Positions 47,430 to 59,851 of a stretch of 64,000 nt of DNA are shown here, one piece after another (positions within the stretch are counted from its first letter, which is position 1; each line of letters starts with the position of its first letter). Origin of the DNA: Callorhinus ursinus. Lineage: Eukaryota > Chordata > Mammalia > Carnivora > Otariidae. The translations under genes were made by a program, and so were the position numbers. The notes below the pieces were generated by a model, which saw only the letters and a list, made by a program, of their open reading frames with translations, was not told the DNA's origin and made no database searches. Location of the stretch: contig NW_020312902.1 in NCBI RefSeq assembly GCF_003265705.1, forward strand, positions 14,033,903-14,097,902, in the 5' to 3' direction.

Positions 47430-47670
47430 TAGAAATAACAGGAATGGTTGTTAATATTTATTAAATGCTACGTGCCAAGCATAACACGAAGCTTTTTTCA
47501 TCTTCACAATCTCCCTTCCCACAGGTTCTGTTATTGTCCCCTAACACAGATTAAGAACCGCAGGTGCAGAGAAGTTAACCCCACGCAGCTGTAAATTGGC
47601 AGAGGCAGGATTCCAACTCTGTCCCCCTAACCCCGGAGCTTACATGTTTATCCACACTGCAGTCCTGGAG
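47430..47670 (-). repeat. MIR
   Basis: AATATTTATTAAATGCTACG, TGCAGAGAAGTTAACCCC and GAGGCAGGATTCCAACTC follow the antisense MIR. Confidence 0.8.
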
Positions 47671-48292
47671 CCCAACTTCCTCATCCACTGACTGGGGGTG
47701 ACAATAGCCACCCCACCCCCTGAGCTGTGAAGAGGAACTGAGACAAGTAAGGAAAGCCAGCCGCAAGTACCTGGCATGATGGTAGGAACGGTGGTGACAG
47801 CCCATACTTGCAAAGACACAGGCCTAGAAGGAGGTCACCAGTCCCGATTGCTCCAGAAAAACTAAATGCATAAAATCCACAGAAAGAAGTCTTGCTTCCA
47901 GTTCATCTCACAAATCTTCAAGAGGACAGATCATCTGTGCTCTGTGAAAGCTTATTTTCAAAATCAAAATCATAGCATTTCCCATTATAAAAAGACATAA
48001 CGAAAAGTATTTAAAAGAATCTGACAAATAAAACTGTAGAGAAGTGGGGGATGAAGGCTCACATCACCCAATACAGTAAGCCTAGCCTTCAACTTAATTT
48101 TCCAGAATTCTTGAAATATCAGTGATGGCAGCATAAAAGACCAATTAATCATGTTGTTTGTTCTCTGTGTGTGAGTCACTGTCGCCATCTACAGTTAAAG
48201 ATGGAGCCTGCAGTGCTGCCAAATAGCTAATTCTAAAGGCAGTCCTAGAGATGGTGACTCAGCTCAGTGAGTCCAGAAAAGGAAAATGCTAC

Positions 48293-48397
48293 CTGCAAGA
48301 GCAGCTCTTTCTCAACCACCTCTTCCGTCTTGCTGATGAGACGTTTCTGCAGGGTGTGAATCTTCTGTATCAGCTCAAAGGTACTGGGGTCACTGGC
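48293..48397 (-). CDS. CFAP58: CFAP58 internal exon (sixth and last seen in window)
   Basis: 105 bases, phase 0-0, encoding 35 residues that begin ASDPSTFELIQKIHTLQKRL and end VEKELLLQ. The acceptor is a T-rich tract ending CCAACAG (plus-strand CT at 48398-48399); the donor is GTAGCA. The sequence continues directly from the exon at 50465-50576 (...RWRKLE|ASDPS). It belongs to the long coiled-coil part of CFAP58, an axonemal protein needed for sperm flagella and motile cilia. Charged heptad-like spacing is visible. The terminal exons after LLLQ are not in the window to the left, as far as I can see. Gene identity is from recall of the family sequence. Confidence 0.85.
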
Positions 48398-48669
48398 CTG
48401 TTGGAACAAAATAAAGCAGCTGAGATATCATCATTTCCAAGCCCCAAAGTCTCTGTGTAAAATAATTATTGTTGTATTAAGATGTATTGTAAACCTGCAG
48501 ACCCCATACAGAGAGAATTAAAGCCAAAAAAAAAAAAAAGCATAATAGATTGCAATGGCCATCAAACAAGACTGAAGTTTGGCTACTGTCTTATCTGTTG
48601 GCTCTAGTTAGCCAATAAGTGGAAAACGAGTGTGTTTATTCCACCGGGGGGAACAAGGATAATACTAAT

Positions 48670-48920
48670 AATAACAATAATGATCGCTACTATGCATTAT
48701 ACCTTATTCTTTGCCACCATCCTGACACCATGCTAAGTGTTTTTCATACAATATCAAATTTTAGGCCCACGACAGTCCTAAGAGAAAGTGTTGGTCTTCC
48801 CCTTTTACGGAGAAGGCAACTGAGGCTCGGAGGATTAAGTCGTCCACCCACACTGGTAAGGGTCAGAGCTGGATTCAAGACCAGACATGCCTGGCTCTAA
48901 AGCCTGCCGTTCGTCATTAC
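48670..48920 (-). repeat. MIR
   Basis: ACACCATGCTAAGTGTTTTT, GAAGGCAACTGAGGCTCGGA and GAGCTGGATTCAAGACC follow the antisense MIR. It lies in the CFAP58 intron. Confidence 0.8.
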
Positions 48921-50464
48921 TATGCTCTGAGGCTTTTCCTCCTATGCCCTCTGTTTCCAAATGAATGAGACAGGCTTCCCTAACTTATTCAAACTCAGGA
49001 TTCTCCTTTGGTAATTGCCAACAAGAAGATTCATTATAGCTTATGATGGGGAAGGTTTCTAGGATGTGGACTTCTGCTAATAATTGGCAGCAAAACAAGA
49101 CCATGGCATTTAGCTCTCAAATGGGGTTATCAATCCGTAAAGCTTTGAGGCACCTTCAATAACTATCTGTATACAATTCAAACAAATGCTACAGTTATAA
49201 ATTGATAATCTGTCCTCTCAAATTTGAGCCAAAGTTCTGCTTTCAACTGTACTGACATTTTGAATTAATCTAGCAGCTAAATATTTTCATCTGCTTCCCC
49301 AATATTTTCTAATTTTTAAATAGAAATTGACACAGAATTGGAAACTTTAAAGATCTGCTTGAAAACACATGGAATAAACTAATGCGACAGTAAATGAATT
49401 TTAAGTTTTCAGCTCTACTTCCCCAGACACATCCATATTATTGTTGGTTTAGTAAATGACACCACTCTTGGCATTTAAAGAGGAATAAATGAGGGTTGAA
49501 ACCGGGGGTGCTGGGGGGGAGAAAACATTCCACTGACTTTGACTTTGCTTAAGAAATACTAAGCAGTGCCAACTGATACCCACATCCTGGGACTAGAACT
49601 GGCATACATTCATCTGGCAAGACTGGACGCTGTTAAAATTCAGGGCTCATGTTTACATAACAATTTATAATGCATTATCCTTAATGCTTTCTTCATTAAA
49701 AGGAAAAAATAGAAATGAAAACCAAACATTGACTTGGCTGATGGCTCCTTCTTATATCATATAACTTTATCCTCCCCAAACCCTAATTGTTGGTGTAGGA
49801 GAAGCCCCTCCTGGCACCCACATGGCTGGGCACAACTCTGAGAGATGGCTATCTTTTCCTTGACTAAACAGGGCTTGTCTCTAACTGTTATCTGCAGGGC
49901 TGGTGGTAACGTCTATCAGGAAGTCATAAAATAAAATATGAGAGTTGTTATCCATCACCTACCAGTGAGATATTGGCTGTGTCCCCAGATCCTAAAAGAA
50001 AGGGTTTGGCTAACACAATGCTAGTCCTTCGAAAAAAGAGCTAGTTGACAAGAGCCTTATTTCCTGTGGCAAAGTGAAGAATGCAGAGACCAGCTGAAAG
50101 GAGGTATAGATGCCAGTGGCCAATGTGGCTGAAGGCAATCGATAATCCGAGACAGGCAGTGTTAGGATAACTGGTTGACCAAAAACTACCTAATAGGAAA
50201 AATGTCCATTGGTGAGGCCAGCTCACAACTCACCCTGGGTCTTCTTTAAACAGAAGGGATTTTGTCCAAGACTCTTTAAACAAAACCCAAGTAAACCATC
50301 TGGTTTTGGAACAACCCAATTTACATTTGATCCAGACTTACATTTTAGGTGACAATTTGCATAGCATTAAATAAAACCGAGCTTCTTCCTGTGCTTTAGG
50401 TAGAAGATCGTGCAGGGTAGGAGAAGAGATCTGGGAAGGAGAGCAAGGCTCTGACAGGTGTTAC
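48921..50464. other. CFAP58 intron, nothing further recognised
   Basis: AT-rich intronic DNA between the exons at 48293-48397 and 50465-50576, beyond the MIR. No young repeat is present. Confidence 0.55.
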
Positions 50465-50576
50465 CTCAAGCTTCCTCCATCTGTGCACGTTCATGGGGTT
50501 CTCCAATTCCTCCTCCAGGGCTCGACATCGTGTCCTCTCCTTCAAGAATTCTCTTTGCATGTGGAAAAGCTCCTGC
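50465..50576 (-). CDS. CFAP58: CFAP58 internal exon (fifth in window)
   Basis: 112 bases, entering in phase 2 and leaving in phase 0. Its first G completes an Arg codon started by AG in the exon at 53055-53278. The 37 full codons read QELFHMQREFLKERTRCRAL, then EEELENPMNVHRWRKLE. The acceptor is TTGTCTTATTCAG and the donor GTAACA. The phase match with both neighbours is strong evidence for true exons. The motif NVHRWRKLE interrupts the coiled coil and is the most distinctive CFAP58 stretch here. Confidence 0.88.
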
Positions 50577-50999
50577 CTGAATAAGACAAACTTTCCTTTG
50601 CTAAGAAATTCTCCACCCATTTGAAAATCATATCTTTATGTGGTTATGGACCCACTACATCTTACATAAAAAGTTGGCATTAGGGAGACTTCTGTGAACA
50701 TAGACCAGCCTCCAACCTGGGCCAGACACAGATGTTATCAATCCTTGCAGAGCGCCAACTTCAGCGTTAGCTTTAATGAAAGTACCAGAGCTTCAGAATC
50801 ATGATTCTGAACACCCAAGGAGTTGACAAGTATATGGAAAGAACAGGGAGGAAGTGAATTATGAGAATTTCAATATACTCTTCGATGCTTCTATATCTCT
50901 ATATAAAGAACAATCTATCTTTTATGTTCTACCACAAAATATGGCACCTGACTGTAAGACTGTAGGACACCGAGTCTCCGGTGATAACCTGACACCAGT

Positions 51000-51165
51000 T
51001 AGGGCAGTGCATGTCACCCTGACTGTGCATTGCAATCACCTGGGGAGCTGTACAACCCACTTTGCCTGGACCCAATCCCCACAGAGATTCATTGGTTAAG
51101 CATGTTACTTGGGTTTCTTTGGTTGTAAAGTCCTCCTGGTAATTCTAACGTGCAGCCAGGATGGA
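51000..51165. mobile_element. MER5/MER20-like hAT remnant in a CFAP58 intron
   Basis: GTGCATTGCAATCACCTGGG, GAGCTGTACAACCCAC, CCAATCCCCACAGAGATTCA and TCCTGGTAATTCTAACGTGC with GCAGCCAGG show the inverted-end pattern of this short DNA transposon group. Confidence 0.7.
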
Positions 51166-51679
51166 AAAAGCCCGAGTTAGGAGTGATATTTTATTTGATG
51201 TTCCACAACTAACTACACAGACGGCTGCAAAAGTCCTGAAGAACTAGGTCTGGCTCCAACCTACGTACGACTCCAGTCTGCAGGATTGCAGTTAACTACT
51301 TAACTAGTTAACGGGCACTGCCCTACAGCCATTCACAGGACCCTGGGAGCGAGCTGCCACCCTATGGAACAAGGCGCTTTGTTGGGGGGTGGAGAAGAGG
51401 CAAACGCTCACATTGACATGGGCAAGATATTATTATCTGTCCTCGTCTGCTGTGGGTGTGCAGATTACTAATACCAAGCCATCTCTTTTACTTAATTGCT
51501 TCATTTAAACCAATAATACAACTTCCCCTCATTAGCAAGACAAACCATTAGAATTAACTGCATGATGTTCACTCAACAGGGAGCTCAGCACAAGCTGCTT
51601 AGAATTAAAAGCATATTTTTAACATTTGGATTTTCTAGAGTGTTGTCAGAAGAGGAGGGTGGGAGCGAGTGTTAGCTCC

Positions 51680-51870
51680 TGTTATTGACAGTTTATTTTG
51701 TTCTGGACTCTGTGCTAGGCACATTGTGTTTGTTTTCGTGTTTAACTACAAGTCTAAGGCTCAGAGAAGTTAAGTGATTTGCCCGAGGTCACACAGCTTG
51801 TGGATGGCAAGGCAGAGATTGGAATTCATGCCAGCTTGCCCCCAATATCTTTAGTAAGTTGTCTTCCCAT
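51680..51870 (-). repeat. MIR in a CFAP58 intron
   Basis: AAGGCTCAGAGAAGTTAAGT, GAGGTCACACAGCTTGTGGA and CAGAGATTGGAATTCATGCC follow the antisense MIR core. Confidence 0.88.
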
Positions 51871-53054
51871 TGAAGAGAAAAACAAAATCTATTATCCACA
51901 AACCAGCGATACTGACTAGGAATGGGTAGAATTTGGCCCTTTGTGTCTATAATAAAAATAACTCATGGCTGGCAAGTTTAGTAATGATCTTTGAGATCAT
52001 TCAATAGCTACTTAGAATGAATCTATTTGTCTTTGAAATGTCAGTGGTGGTAGCTCTGGATAGTAAACTTATGTGTGATTTTTTTAATCCCTTATTTATA
52101 TTTTTTCTGCATTCTCCACATTTTCTACAGTGAATTTGTACTACTTTCATCATCTGAAATACAAGAGACTCTAAAAAAATGAGTATGATCCATCCTTGAT
52201 AGTGGCAAATTCCTTGCTATTCCTGAATATATTCACTGCATCTAAATATCAAAACTGTCTTCTAATTCAATTCATTTAAGAAGCAGATGCAGACCGTGTC
52301 CTTGTCCCAAGGTGGTCAAGGATACTGTTCATCTACAAGTCCGTGGGGAATAAGGACAGCTACGGAGACAACCCCAGGCCTGTTATTTGGTTTCCTGCAA
52401 TTGCCTATATAAAACATGGTGATGTTTTCCCAAAGGGGAAGTAGATCTTGTATAATGCAAGATTTAAAGCCAGAAGAAGGCCCACTAAGCTAAAGTGAAA
52501 GCTGCAGAAGATAAATCAAGAGTGAGATATAAAATTTGGCCGCCTTCTAAGGAAACAGAGTTTTCAAATAGTGATAAAATTAAATTTTTCCCTTCTTTTC
52601 ATTCTGTATATAATTCCAAGAAAAAGATGTGCAAATGTTACCAGGATTAAATTTAAATATTGCTGCTCGATCGCTTGCAGCATTGCTACCTTCTTAAATT
52701 CTAAAAAGATCATTGGGGGGAGATGGTTTTCTGAATTGTAACTAGCTTGTGTCTGTGATTTGTCTTGAAATTTTTTTTGAAAGCCAGAATATGTTTCTAA
52801 AAAATCTTTCTGCACTCACTTATATTCCCTTGAGAGGAAACTAATTCACTTTTTTGGTGACATAGAATGGGCACAATGTAGATTCTGAATTACGGAAAAG
52901 TTGTTCTCATTATTTGCTCATAATTCCATCATATAAAAATTAATTTATACAACTTGATAAAGAACTTCCACAACCAACAAGCAATGAACATAAGGTCATT
53001 TCAGGAGCTCCCCCCAGACCGCGGTACCCTCACATCTGAAGGGGCTCCTATTAC
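51871..53054. other. CFAP58 intron, nothing recognised
   Basis: AT-rich intronic DNA with no repeat I can name and no further phase-consistent exon. Confidence 0.5.
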
Positions 53055-53278
53055 CTGAGTTCATCAACATTAGCCACACTCCTGGCAAGTATCCCCTTTT
53101 CTCTGCGAAGTTTCTTAATCTCAAGTTTGAGAATTCTCATGTCCTCCACCCTCTGGTTGTACTGGCTCTCGCCTTTATTCAGCACAGACTGTTGGATCTT
53201 GATCTTCTCGTAGAGCAAAGCCAACTCATCATTGCGCCGGACAAGCTGAGACCCGAGGATATCTCTCTCGCTGATGAC
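53055..53278 (-). CDS. CFAP58: CFAP58 internal exon (fourth in window)
   Basis: 224 bases, phase 0 in and 2 out. It encodes VISERDILGSQLVRRNDELA, then LLYEKIKIQQSVLNKGESQY, NQRVEDMRILKLEIKKLRRE and KGILARSVANVDEL, plus two bases of a split Arg codon. The acceptor is ATCTTTCTAG and the donor GTAATA. The residues form a long amphipathic coiled coil rich in Glu, Lys and Leu. It follows the LDQ end of the exon at 54058-54198. Confidence 0.9.
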
Positions 53279-53486
53279 CTAGAAAGATAGGGAAAGGCAT
53301 GGCTATCTGGGAAACAAAAAGTCTCATTTTCATTATGGTAGCCTCTTTCCTCCTGTCGAAGATCTCTCAAATGTCCATGTGTACTAGGCATCCAGTGGGC
53401 AGGGCAGTAGAAAGATCCTGCTAGACAGTCAACACAGCTCCTCCCATGTGTTTGCAGTCCCATTGGAAAGAGAAAGAGTACAACAA

Positions 53487-53525
53487 ATCATCCATCATCA
53501 TCATCATCATCATCATATCATCATC
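53487..53525. repeat. (CAT)n microsatellite in a CFAP58 intron
   Basis: CATCCATCATCATCATCATC continuing, with a CATATCATCATCC end. Confidence 0.92.
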
Positions 53526-54057
53526 CTATATCTCTTGGCCTGTGGGTGTTTGATTTTTTTCCCAACCCGTTATTTTAGAAATGTTAAATTTTGAATGACT
53601 TTATGGTGGGCTAGTTCTTGCCAGTTTCCACCACTCCTTACTGTCTTACACTGGCCAATTTCTCTTTTTTTCAACTTGCCAGATCTCTGAAAGCATTTAA
53701 GTTTCTAACTCCCTAAGTACGCATTTGAGTTTCTAACTCCAGATTTATGTAATTATTCATCGCAATTACATGTGAGCAATTATATTATACTAGAATGTAA
53801 GCTCCCTGAGAACAGGGGCCTTATTTTCCCATTGGCCAGGGTAGGCCCAGTGCCGAGAGGATAGTGAGTGCTTATAAATACGACTTGAATAATGAATGAA
53901 TATCTCATAAGTAATCAACAGAAGATGGGCTTCTACCGCTATTCTTCCAATAGATTGAATGTAAGAGCTTCGAGAAGAAGGAGGATTCATGAAAAGTTGA
54001 ATCAAACAGTTGTGTCTGCTGATGAGGTCTGCAGGTCTGGTGAGGAGATGTTCCTAC

Positions 54058-54198
54058 CTGGTCTAATTCCTTCTTCTGTCTCAGCCTCTCCCCATCAGCC
54101 TCAGCAATGATTCGCAGAAGTTTTCTCTCTTCCACTTCCTGCTTTTCAATGAAGTGTTTGGTCTCCAGAGCTTGTTGTCTTAGCTTCTGCAGCTCGGC
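54058..54198 (-). CDS. CFAP58: CFAP58 internal exon (third in window)
   Basis: 141 bases, phase 0-0, 47 residues: AELQKLRQQALETKHFIEKQ, EVEERKLLRIIAEADGERLR and QKKELDQ. The acceptor is TTCTTTGTCAG and the donor GTAGGA. The FIEKQ...EERKLLRIIAEADGER stretch is the part I recognise most clearly as CFAP58/CCDC147. The next exon upstream is more than 5.6 kb away at 59852. Confidence 0.9.
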
Positions 54199-54342
54199 CT
54201 GACAAAGAATGAAAGATACAGAGAGATTTCGCTCTGTAGCAGTACAAACCTGGACTGCAGGGCCCAGATTTAGATGCACAGTTGTTCTTCTTACATTTCT
54301 TCTGATGTTTCATTTAACACGGTTTGATCAAGCAAAACAAGC

Positions 54343-54344
<2 letters not shown>

Positions 54345-54383
<39 letters not shown>
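54345..54383. repeat. (CA)n microsatellite in a CFAP58 intron
   Basis: About 18 CA units, then CGCACATGCACACGCACAGG. Confidence 0.95.
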
Positions 54384-54388
<5 letters not shown>

Positions 54389-55064
54389 TGCACACGCACA
54401 GGCCTGTAAAGAAACAGCAGTGCACATTACAGTGGTCATGTTTATTCTACGAGATGTGCCCTTGTGGGATTTCCATCATTTTTCTATATACATGTAGCAG
54501 AGGCTCATTGGTATTCAGCAGCTCTTCTCTTACCAGCTAAACAAGGTGAGAATTCACAAAGAATAGTGCAGAGGAGGATGTAGGGGTGAGGACGGGGGAG
54601 GGCCTTTGTATGCACCTGTAATGGTCCTAATACCACCAGCACACCAACTACAAAGATAAAGCCTGTTGCAAGCAAAAATTAGGTTAACAAAGATAACGAC
54701 CAAGTGTCTGTCTTACAAAATGTCTTGATGGAACAGAAGAGATGTCATGGTATAAAAAGATATATGGATCCTATTCCTCAGATGCTTCCACTCTAGATGA
54801 GAAGATAAGATACACAAATATTATGTGACTATTAACAAGGCCAGACAGTGATTTTTCAGTATCTTTATTAGCACACGGACAGGGAATTGATGTTACAGAA
54901 GGTCAGAGGACTACGGTTGTCAGGGAAGCTTCCTGGGAGAGCTCAGATCTTGAGGCTCTTGAGGTTACATGGAAATTGTAAATACAGGGTGCCATGGACT
55001 GGTCAGTTTCAGAAGGAAAATACCTCTCATCGAAGGACACATTCCCTCCAATTCCACAAGTATG

Positions 55065-55250
55065 TTTGTGACCTACAGTATCTCAGGCATGATACCAGGA
55101 CTTTTGCATAGCTACTCTCATCCCCGTTTTAAAAATTCAATGTGTAGGAGACAAAGAACAGCAAGTTTGTTTGCCCAAGGTCACACAGCTAGTAAGGAAC
55201 AGACTTTAGATCGCAACCCAGATCTTTTGATTCCAAAGCCTGTGCCCCCG
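55065..55250 (-). repeat. MIR in a CFAP58 intron
   Basis: GCCCAAGGTCACACAGCTAG and TTTGATTCCAAAGCCTGTGC follow the antisense MIR. Confidence 0.85.
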
Positions 55251-55993
55251 CTGTTGTCACCACCCAATTGTTCCAGGTGAAATACAAAAAAGTAAGACTT
55301 GAAAGATTCATCATCCACTAGAAATGACAAATATAACCAACCACATCACAGTGTGGGAATGCTATCTACTATGGGAAAAGGGACAAGGGAGTACCCAGGG
55401 ATGAGTTTCTAATTCCTGCCTGCCTGGGGGTTAGAGGGAAGAACCAGCGAGAGCCTTTGCAACTGACAGATACTTCCTAAGAGAAGAGGCTTGTGTCTGG
55501 GGTAAGGCATGAAACAGCCACCATGTGAACTGTGAAGTATGTGCCCCACACAGCCAAGCATCCAGTGTGGCTGGATTATTAGAGTGTGGGGTAGGGACTA
55601 TCAGGAGCTAAAACTGAGCCAGACTGGGAAGGGTTTTATGTGCCACACACTGTACAGAGTATGCAATGAGGAGCCACAGAGGTATTCACATTAAAGGAAA
55701 GAAGAGCATGTCTTTGAGAGGTTCCATGCCCACATGGGAAGGACAGGTTTTTATCACAGCCAGGTCAGCAGAAAAAGAAACAAATGAGAGGAGAGCTCCG
55801 ATTTCACCCACACCTGGAAACACAAGGGAGATGACAAGATGGTATTAAGGCTCCAACTTTTCAATGGCTTGCAGGTTAGCAAGTGACAGTAAAAAAGTAA
55901 TACATGTTTCCTTCAAGGAAATATTGGAACCCACCCCCCACCCAGAAAGTTGACCGGGATGATAGAAAACCTCATATTTGCAAGTGCCTGTGA

Positions 55994-56019
55994 CCCAACC
56001 CAACTCGAGTTGGGTTGGG
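55994..56019. repeat. 26-bp perfect palindrome in a CFAP58 intron
   Basis: Arm CCCAACCCAACTC is followed with no spacer by its exact reverse complement; the centre is CTCGAG. The next flanking pair (A on the left, C on the right) does not match. Confidence 0.95.
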
Positions 56020-56359
56020 CTCATGAAGACCAAGAGCCGTTAATTCCATACCTCAAGCTTGTCCAAACAGAAGGTACTGCACACCTAGTAATAGACATGT
56101 ACTGTCACAGACTAAATGCATCCAGCTACTGTGAAACCAAAGGGTTCTTTAATGACATTTGGTTAGTTCACTCATGAAATGTGTTTTGGTTCAGGGATAA
56201 GCAAAAGGAAAGACTTAGTGAGAAAAGAGCTGGTCTAGTATTTACCACTTTGGGGGATTGCCTGTTGGGAAAGAGAGCAAAGAACCAGCCTTTCTCTTTC
56301 TATTATCAGTTAAGGTGACAGTGAAGACAGCCATAAAATACCTGTGTGGTTCACATTTT

Positions 56360-57196
56360 CTTTAATAAAACTTTTATTTTCCCAGATGTGCAACATTCAC
56401 TTCCCTGTTCCTAAGTGCCAAGAGCTGATCAGAATCCATCAGCAGAACAAAATGAAACCCCTGTTACATTAAAATGCAATCAACGGTGTGTAAAAGTATC
56501 TGTCTGAAATGTAAAACCGTTCACGCGTTTGGCATTGCTGTGTGTATGTGGATTTTTCATAATATATCAAAATTCTGAGTGGTCTCCTTATGTCATAAAT
56601 TTATGGGCTATAAACAAGATGTTTAGACATCTTAGGCATTAGACTATGGCAGCAAATGTTAACATCAACAAAATACCTTGAGTCTAATGCATTTAGCAGC
56701 TATAAATCTGAGCTGTCTCACCCAGGAGAGATGGTAACTGCTGTGCACCCAAAAGCCCATCAAGCAATGTTCTAGGTGGGACCTGAGGTATCCTCATCTC
56801 TCAAAGCGTTACCGGTGGTATGAAGTTGTAATACACTCACAGGACACACACTTTAGTCACTGCTTCCACAGTTAGTTTTGTGATAGGTGTTACAGAATAT
56901 TTATCATCCAATTTGGCTGCAGGTATACATCCTATCTCAAGAACCATGCATGCAGGTGTTTCACCCATTCGTACATGATCCCGAAATTCACTGGGTGTCA
57001 CAGAAACCATCTGTTTACATCTAAGACGAACAGGACCACCTAAAGTTTTCCAGCCATGAGAATAAATGGGCTTTCCTTGTCTCTCTGTGGCAGCTCCCAT
57101 CCAGGTCATCCCAGTAAAAGAATAAGGTGCCCTGAAACCAGTTGCTAATGTGATGCTGGGCTCTGGACAGAGAGAATCTGCTGCTGAATTATTCAC
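56360..57196 (-). pseudogene. ORF-bearing retrocopy-like segment, origin not recognised
   Basis: A 118-codon open frame without an ATG runs from 57196 to a TGA at 56837. Its composition looks like a folded protein: GFRAPYSFTGMTWMGAATER, QGKPIYSHGWKTLGGPVRLR, CKQMVSVTPSEFRDHVRMGE, then MVLEIGCIPAAKLDDKYSVT and a VEAVTKVCVL end. About 470 bases further on the minus strand, near 56380, there is AATAAA followed by an A-rich stretch (ATTAAAGAAAATG), which fits the 3' end of an old mRNA copy. Stops appear upstream in all frames, and no splice sites connect it to CFAP58. I do not recognise the parent gene. It could also be a chance frame. Confidence 0.5.
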
Positions 57197-59851
57197 CAGG
57201 AATCAAAGCGCTGTCACAATGATGTGGGATGATTTGGAGGTGATGAGGCAAAATTAGGGGCTTGTTAGGACATTCCAAATGAGACGGCTCCGTCAGCACT
57301 GATGAAACAAGACTGGGACAGAATGGGCAGATGAATGCACATGCTTCAATACCTAAGAGGACTATTGACATTCTGTCATAACCATAATGTGCTGATGATG
57401 TCTAGAATACTGAGAAGTCAGTAGGGCCTGGTAGCAACTGAGACAGGAAAAGAAACATGGAAGGAGCAAGATGTTTCTTTTGAGGGGGATGAATGAGGAT
57501 GATCTATTATGGACAACAGTTTGTCATCCTGGAGAAGTAGTAAATTGGGTTGTCTTGTCAAAAGGTGTCCCATGGTCTACCACACAGGAGGGGACTTGCC
57601 CTTCCAGGAGGGATTATGTGCCCACAGAGCTCTGTAGAACACAACAATAATAAGCTAAATGTCTCTCGGAGCATGGTTACTAAAAAAATCTGCCCTTCTT
57701 TCCAGGGTTTTGGTTTGCAAACTTCAGATGCATGAAACCCAGAGACCTGTGTGAATCGTGATTCAAATATGAGGCTAAAAAAGCCAAGAGGCTGAAACTC
57801 AACATTTGAGCTGTCATATTTTTCTAAAGAATGTCAAACAGGCTTCATGATGGGCCAAAATTATCCAGTCGAAGCACCATTGCAAATCACCCTTGGATAA
57901 CCTCAAATAATAAATCAAGCAGGCATCCTTTTTCTGTTCCTCATTCTTATCTCAATGGAAAATGTGGGGGGAAAAGTTATCCTGGTTTCACAATAAGTCC
58001 AAAGCAATCATTTTTCTATAATCAATGGCCCCAAGCTCTCCAGACCTAGGATTCCCCACTTAGAGCAGACTCTCTAGGGCAGAAACCCTTTATACTGATC
58101 TTCCATGTTCACCCACTGCTAGCTCTGCTGGTCCAGGACCAAAAACAGAGCCCTTAGGCCTTTATATTCTTTTATTATGATGCTTCTTTGGAGCTATGTA
58201 TGTATGATGATGGAAGGCATAATTGAAACAAATATTAACCAAAGTCAAACTCTAGAAAATTAGGAAGAATTGATCTTTTGCCTAGGACATTGCTTTTCCT
58301 AAAGCAGAATCTTATAGAAGGCAGTTAGTTCCACCTTGGACCCCATTATGGGGTAATAATCTTTTGAAAAGAACACTAGTTGGAAAAGTAAGAGATGAGG
58401 ATCGACGTCATCCCATAAAAAGAAAGAGATGATGTACCAAATAGAGTTACACTGAAGCCTCATTAACATGGGTCCATGAGGCCCATGGTGAAGCAATGTT
58501 TATAATAAGATTCTTCTGATTCACTCAATGATAAATAAACCCATCCCACTACAGGCTCCAGGGTAGAACAAGCTACCATCTACAAAATTATTCTTTGGAA
58601 CAAGGAAAACAGGGGCAAAGATGCAGGATATTTTCCAATTAAAAAATATATATTTATATTTCTTTATATGGAAATGAATTTTAATGCAGAATTTTTTTAT
58701 TCCTTTTTTTATCACAAGCTAGAATGCGGAGATGAAAGTCTCAGGTAAATATCAATTATTATATCCTTTCTGTAAAGGTCCTTTTGTTATATTTTAATCT
58801 TTCTCAAACCAAATGTGCCTTGATTTCATGTAGTAGTTTTATTTTCATGAAGACCTATCATTAAGTTGACAAAACCTATTATGAAATTGAGAGTGCATAT
58901 TTCAATCTATGGCACCTTGAATCAAAGAAATTTGGCATTGAAGCTGTCCAACATCAGCTACACATTTTCAAGATAGGAACTATCTTTGAAAACTACTATG
59001 TGCAGAAACCAAGACACCCAGTCTCTCATTTGCTATAGAGTTCCTCCAAGTGGCTCATAAACATCCATGAGTATTCTGCATATACATTTTCAAAATGAAA
59101 GTGATACTTTCATACTCTTAGTTCCTTCTTAATTCCTTGGTCAAATGGATTGAAGGGAAATCTATCGGACTGGATAGGAAAAGAAAAATGCATTAGGTTT
59201 AGTGAATGTGTATAATAAAACATATTTTGTTCGAGGATTTGAAATGGTATAATTATTTGGTATGTATTCTTGGAAAAAGTCCTTATATTATATTAGTAGA
59301 CATATGATGTTCCAAGTTAGTAGATTTAAAAGGATATGTCTTAGTAATATATATGAAGACAGAGGTGATTCCCTGGAGGAGTGGCTAAGGATAGTGCAGG
59401 CAGAAAAGTCAGGTGCACATAAAGCAAATACCTATCAGGAGCATGGAGACAAAAGGTCTTGCCAGCACCACCTTATGGAAGGCCCAGGGAGGAGTTTGGG
59501 AGGGTTGGGTGTGGGTGTTGGACTCAGGTTGTAAATGCAAAGGGACTGTGGCAAGCCTGCAAGCCCCAGGACTTCTTGGTCACTGCTGACCTGCTAGATT
59601 CTCTCCTGCCGATGTAATGATAGCAGTTGGTGAACTAGGTGCTTATGCATCCCCACTGACCTCTTCCCCCCTTCTACCTGGGAGCCCTGCCCAAAAGGAA
59701 GTCTGACCTGACCTGGAAGGGTTAGAGCTCATCCTCCTGGTTCTTTGGTTGTTCTCCCTGCCCCTTGTTCCTTCAGTGAGCATGGAGCCTGCCTCAAGCG
59801 GGGGCAAACAGATAGACTACTGCTCCATCGCTTTTATTATAAGTTCTGTAC
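57197..59851. other. CFAP58 intron, no further exon
   Basis: Intronic DNA. Upstream continuation of the retrocopy (to about 57740) is possible but shows stops in all frames. No young repeat is seen. Confidence 0.5.
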
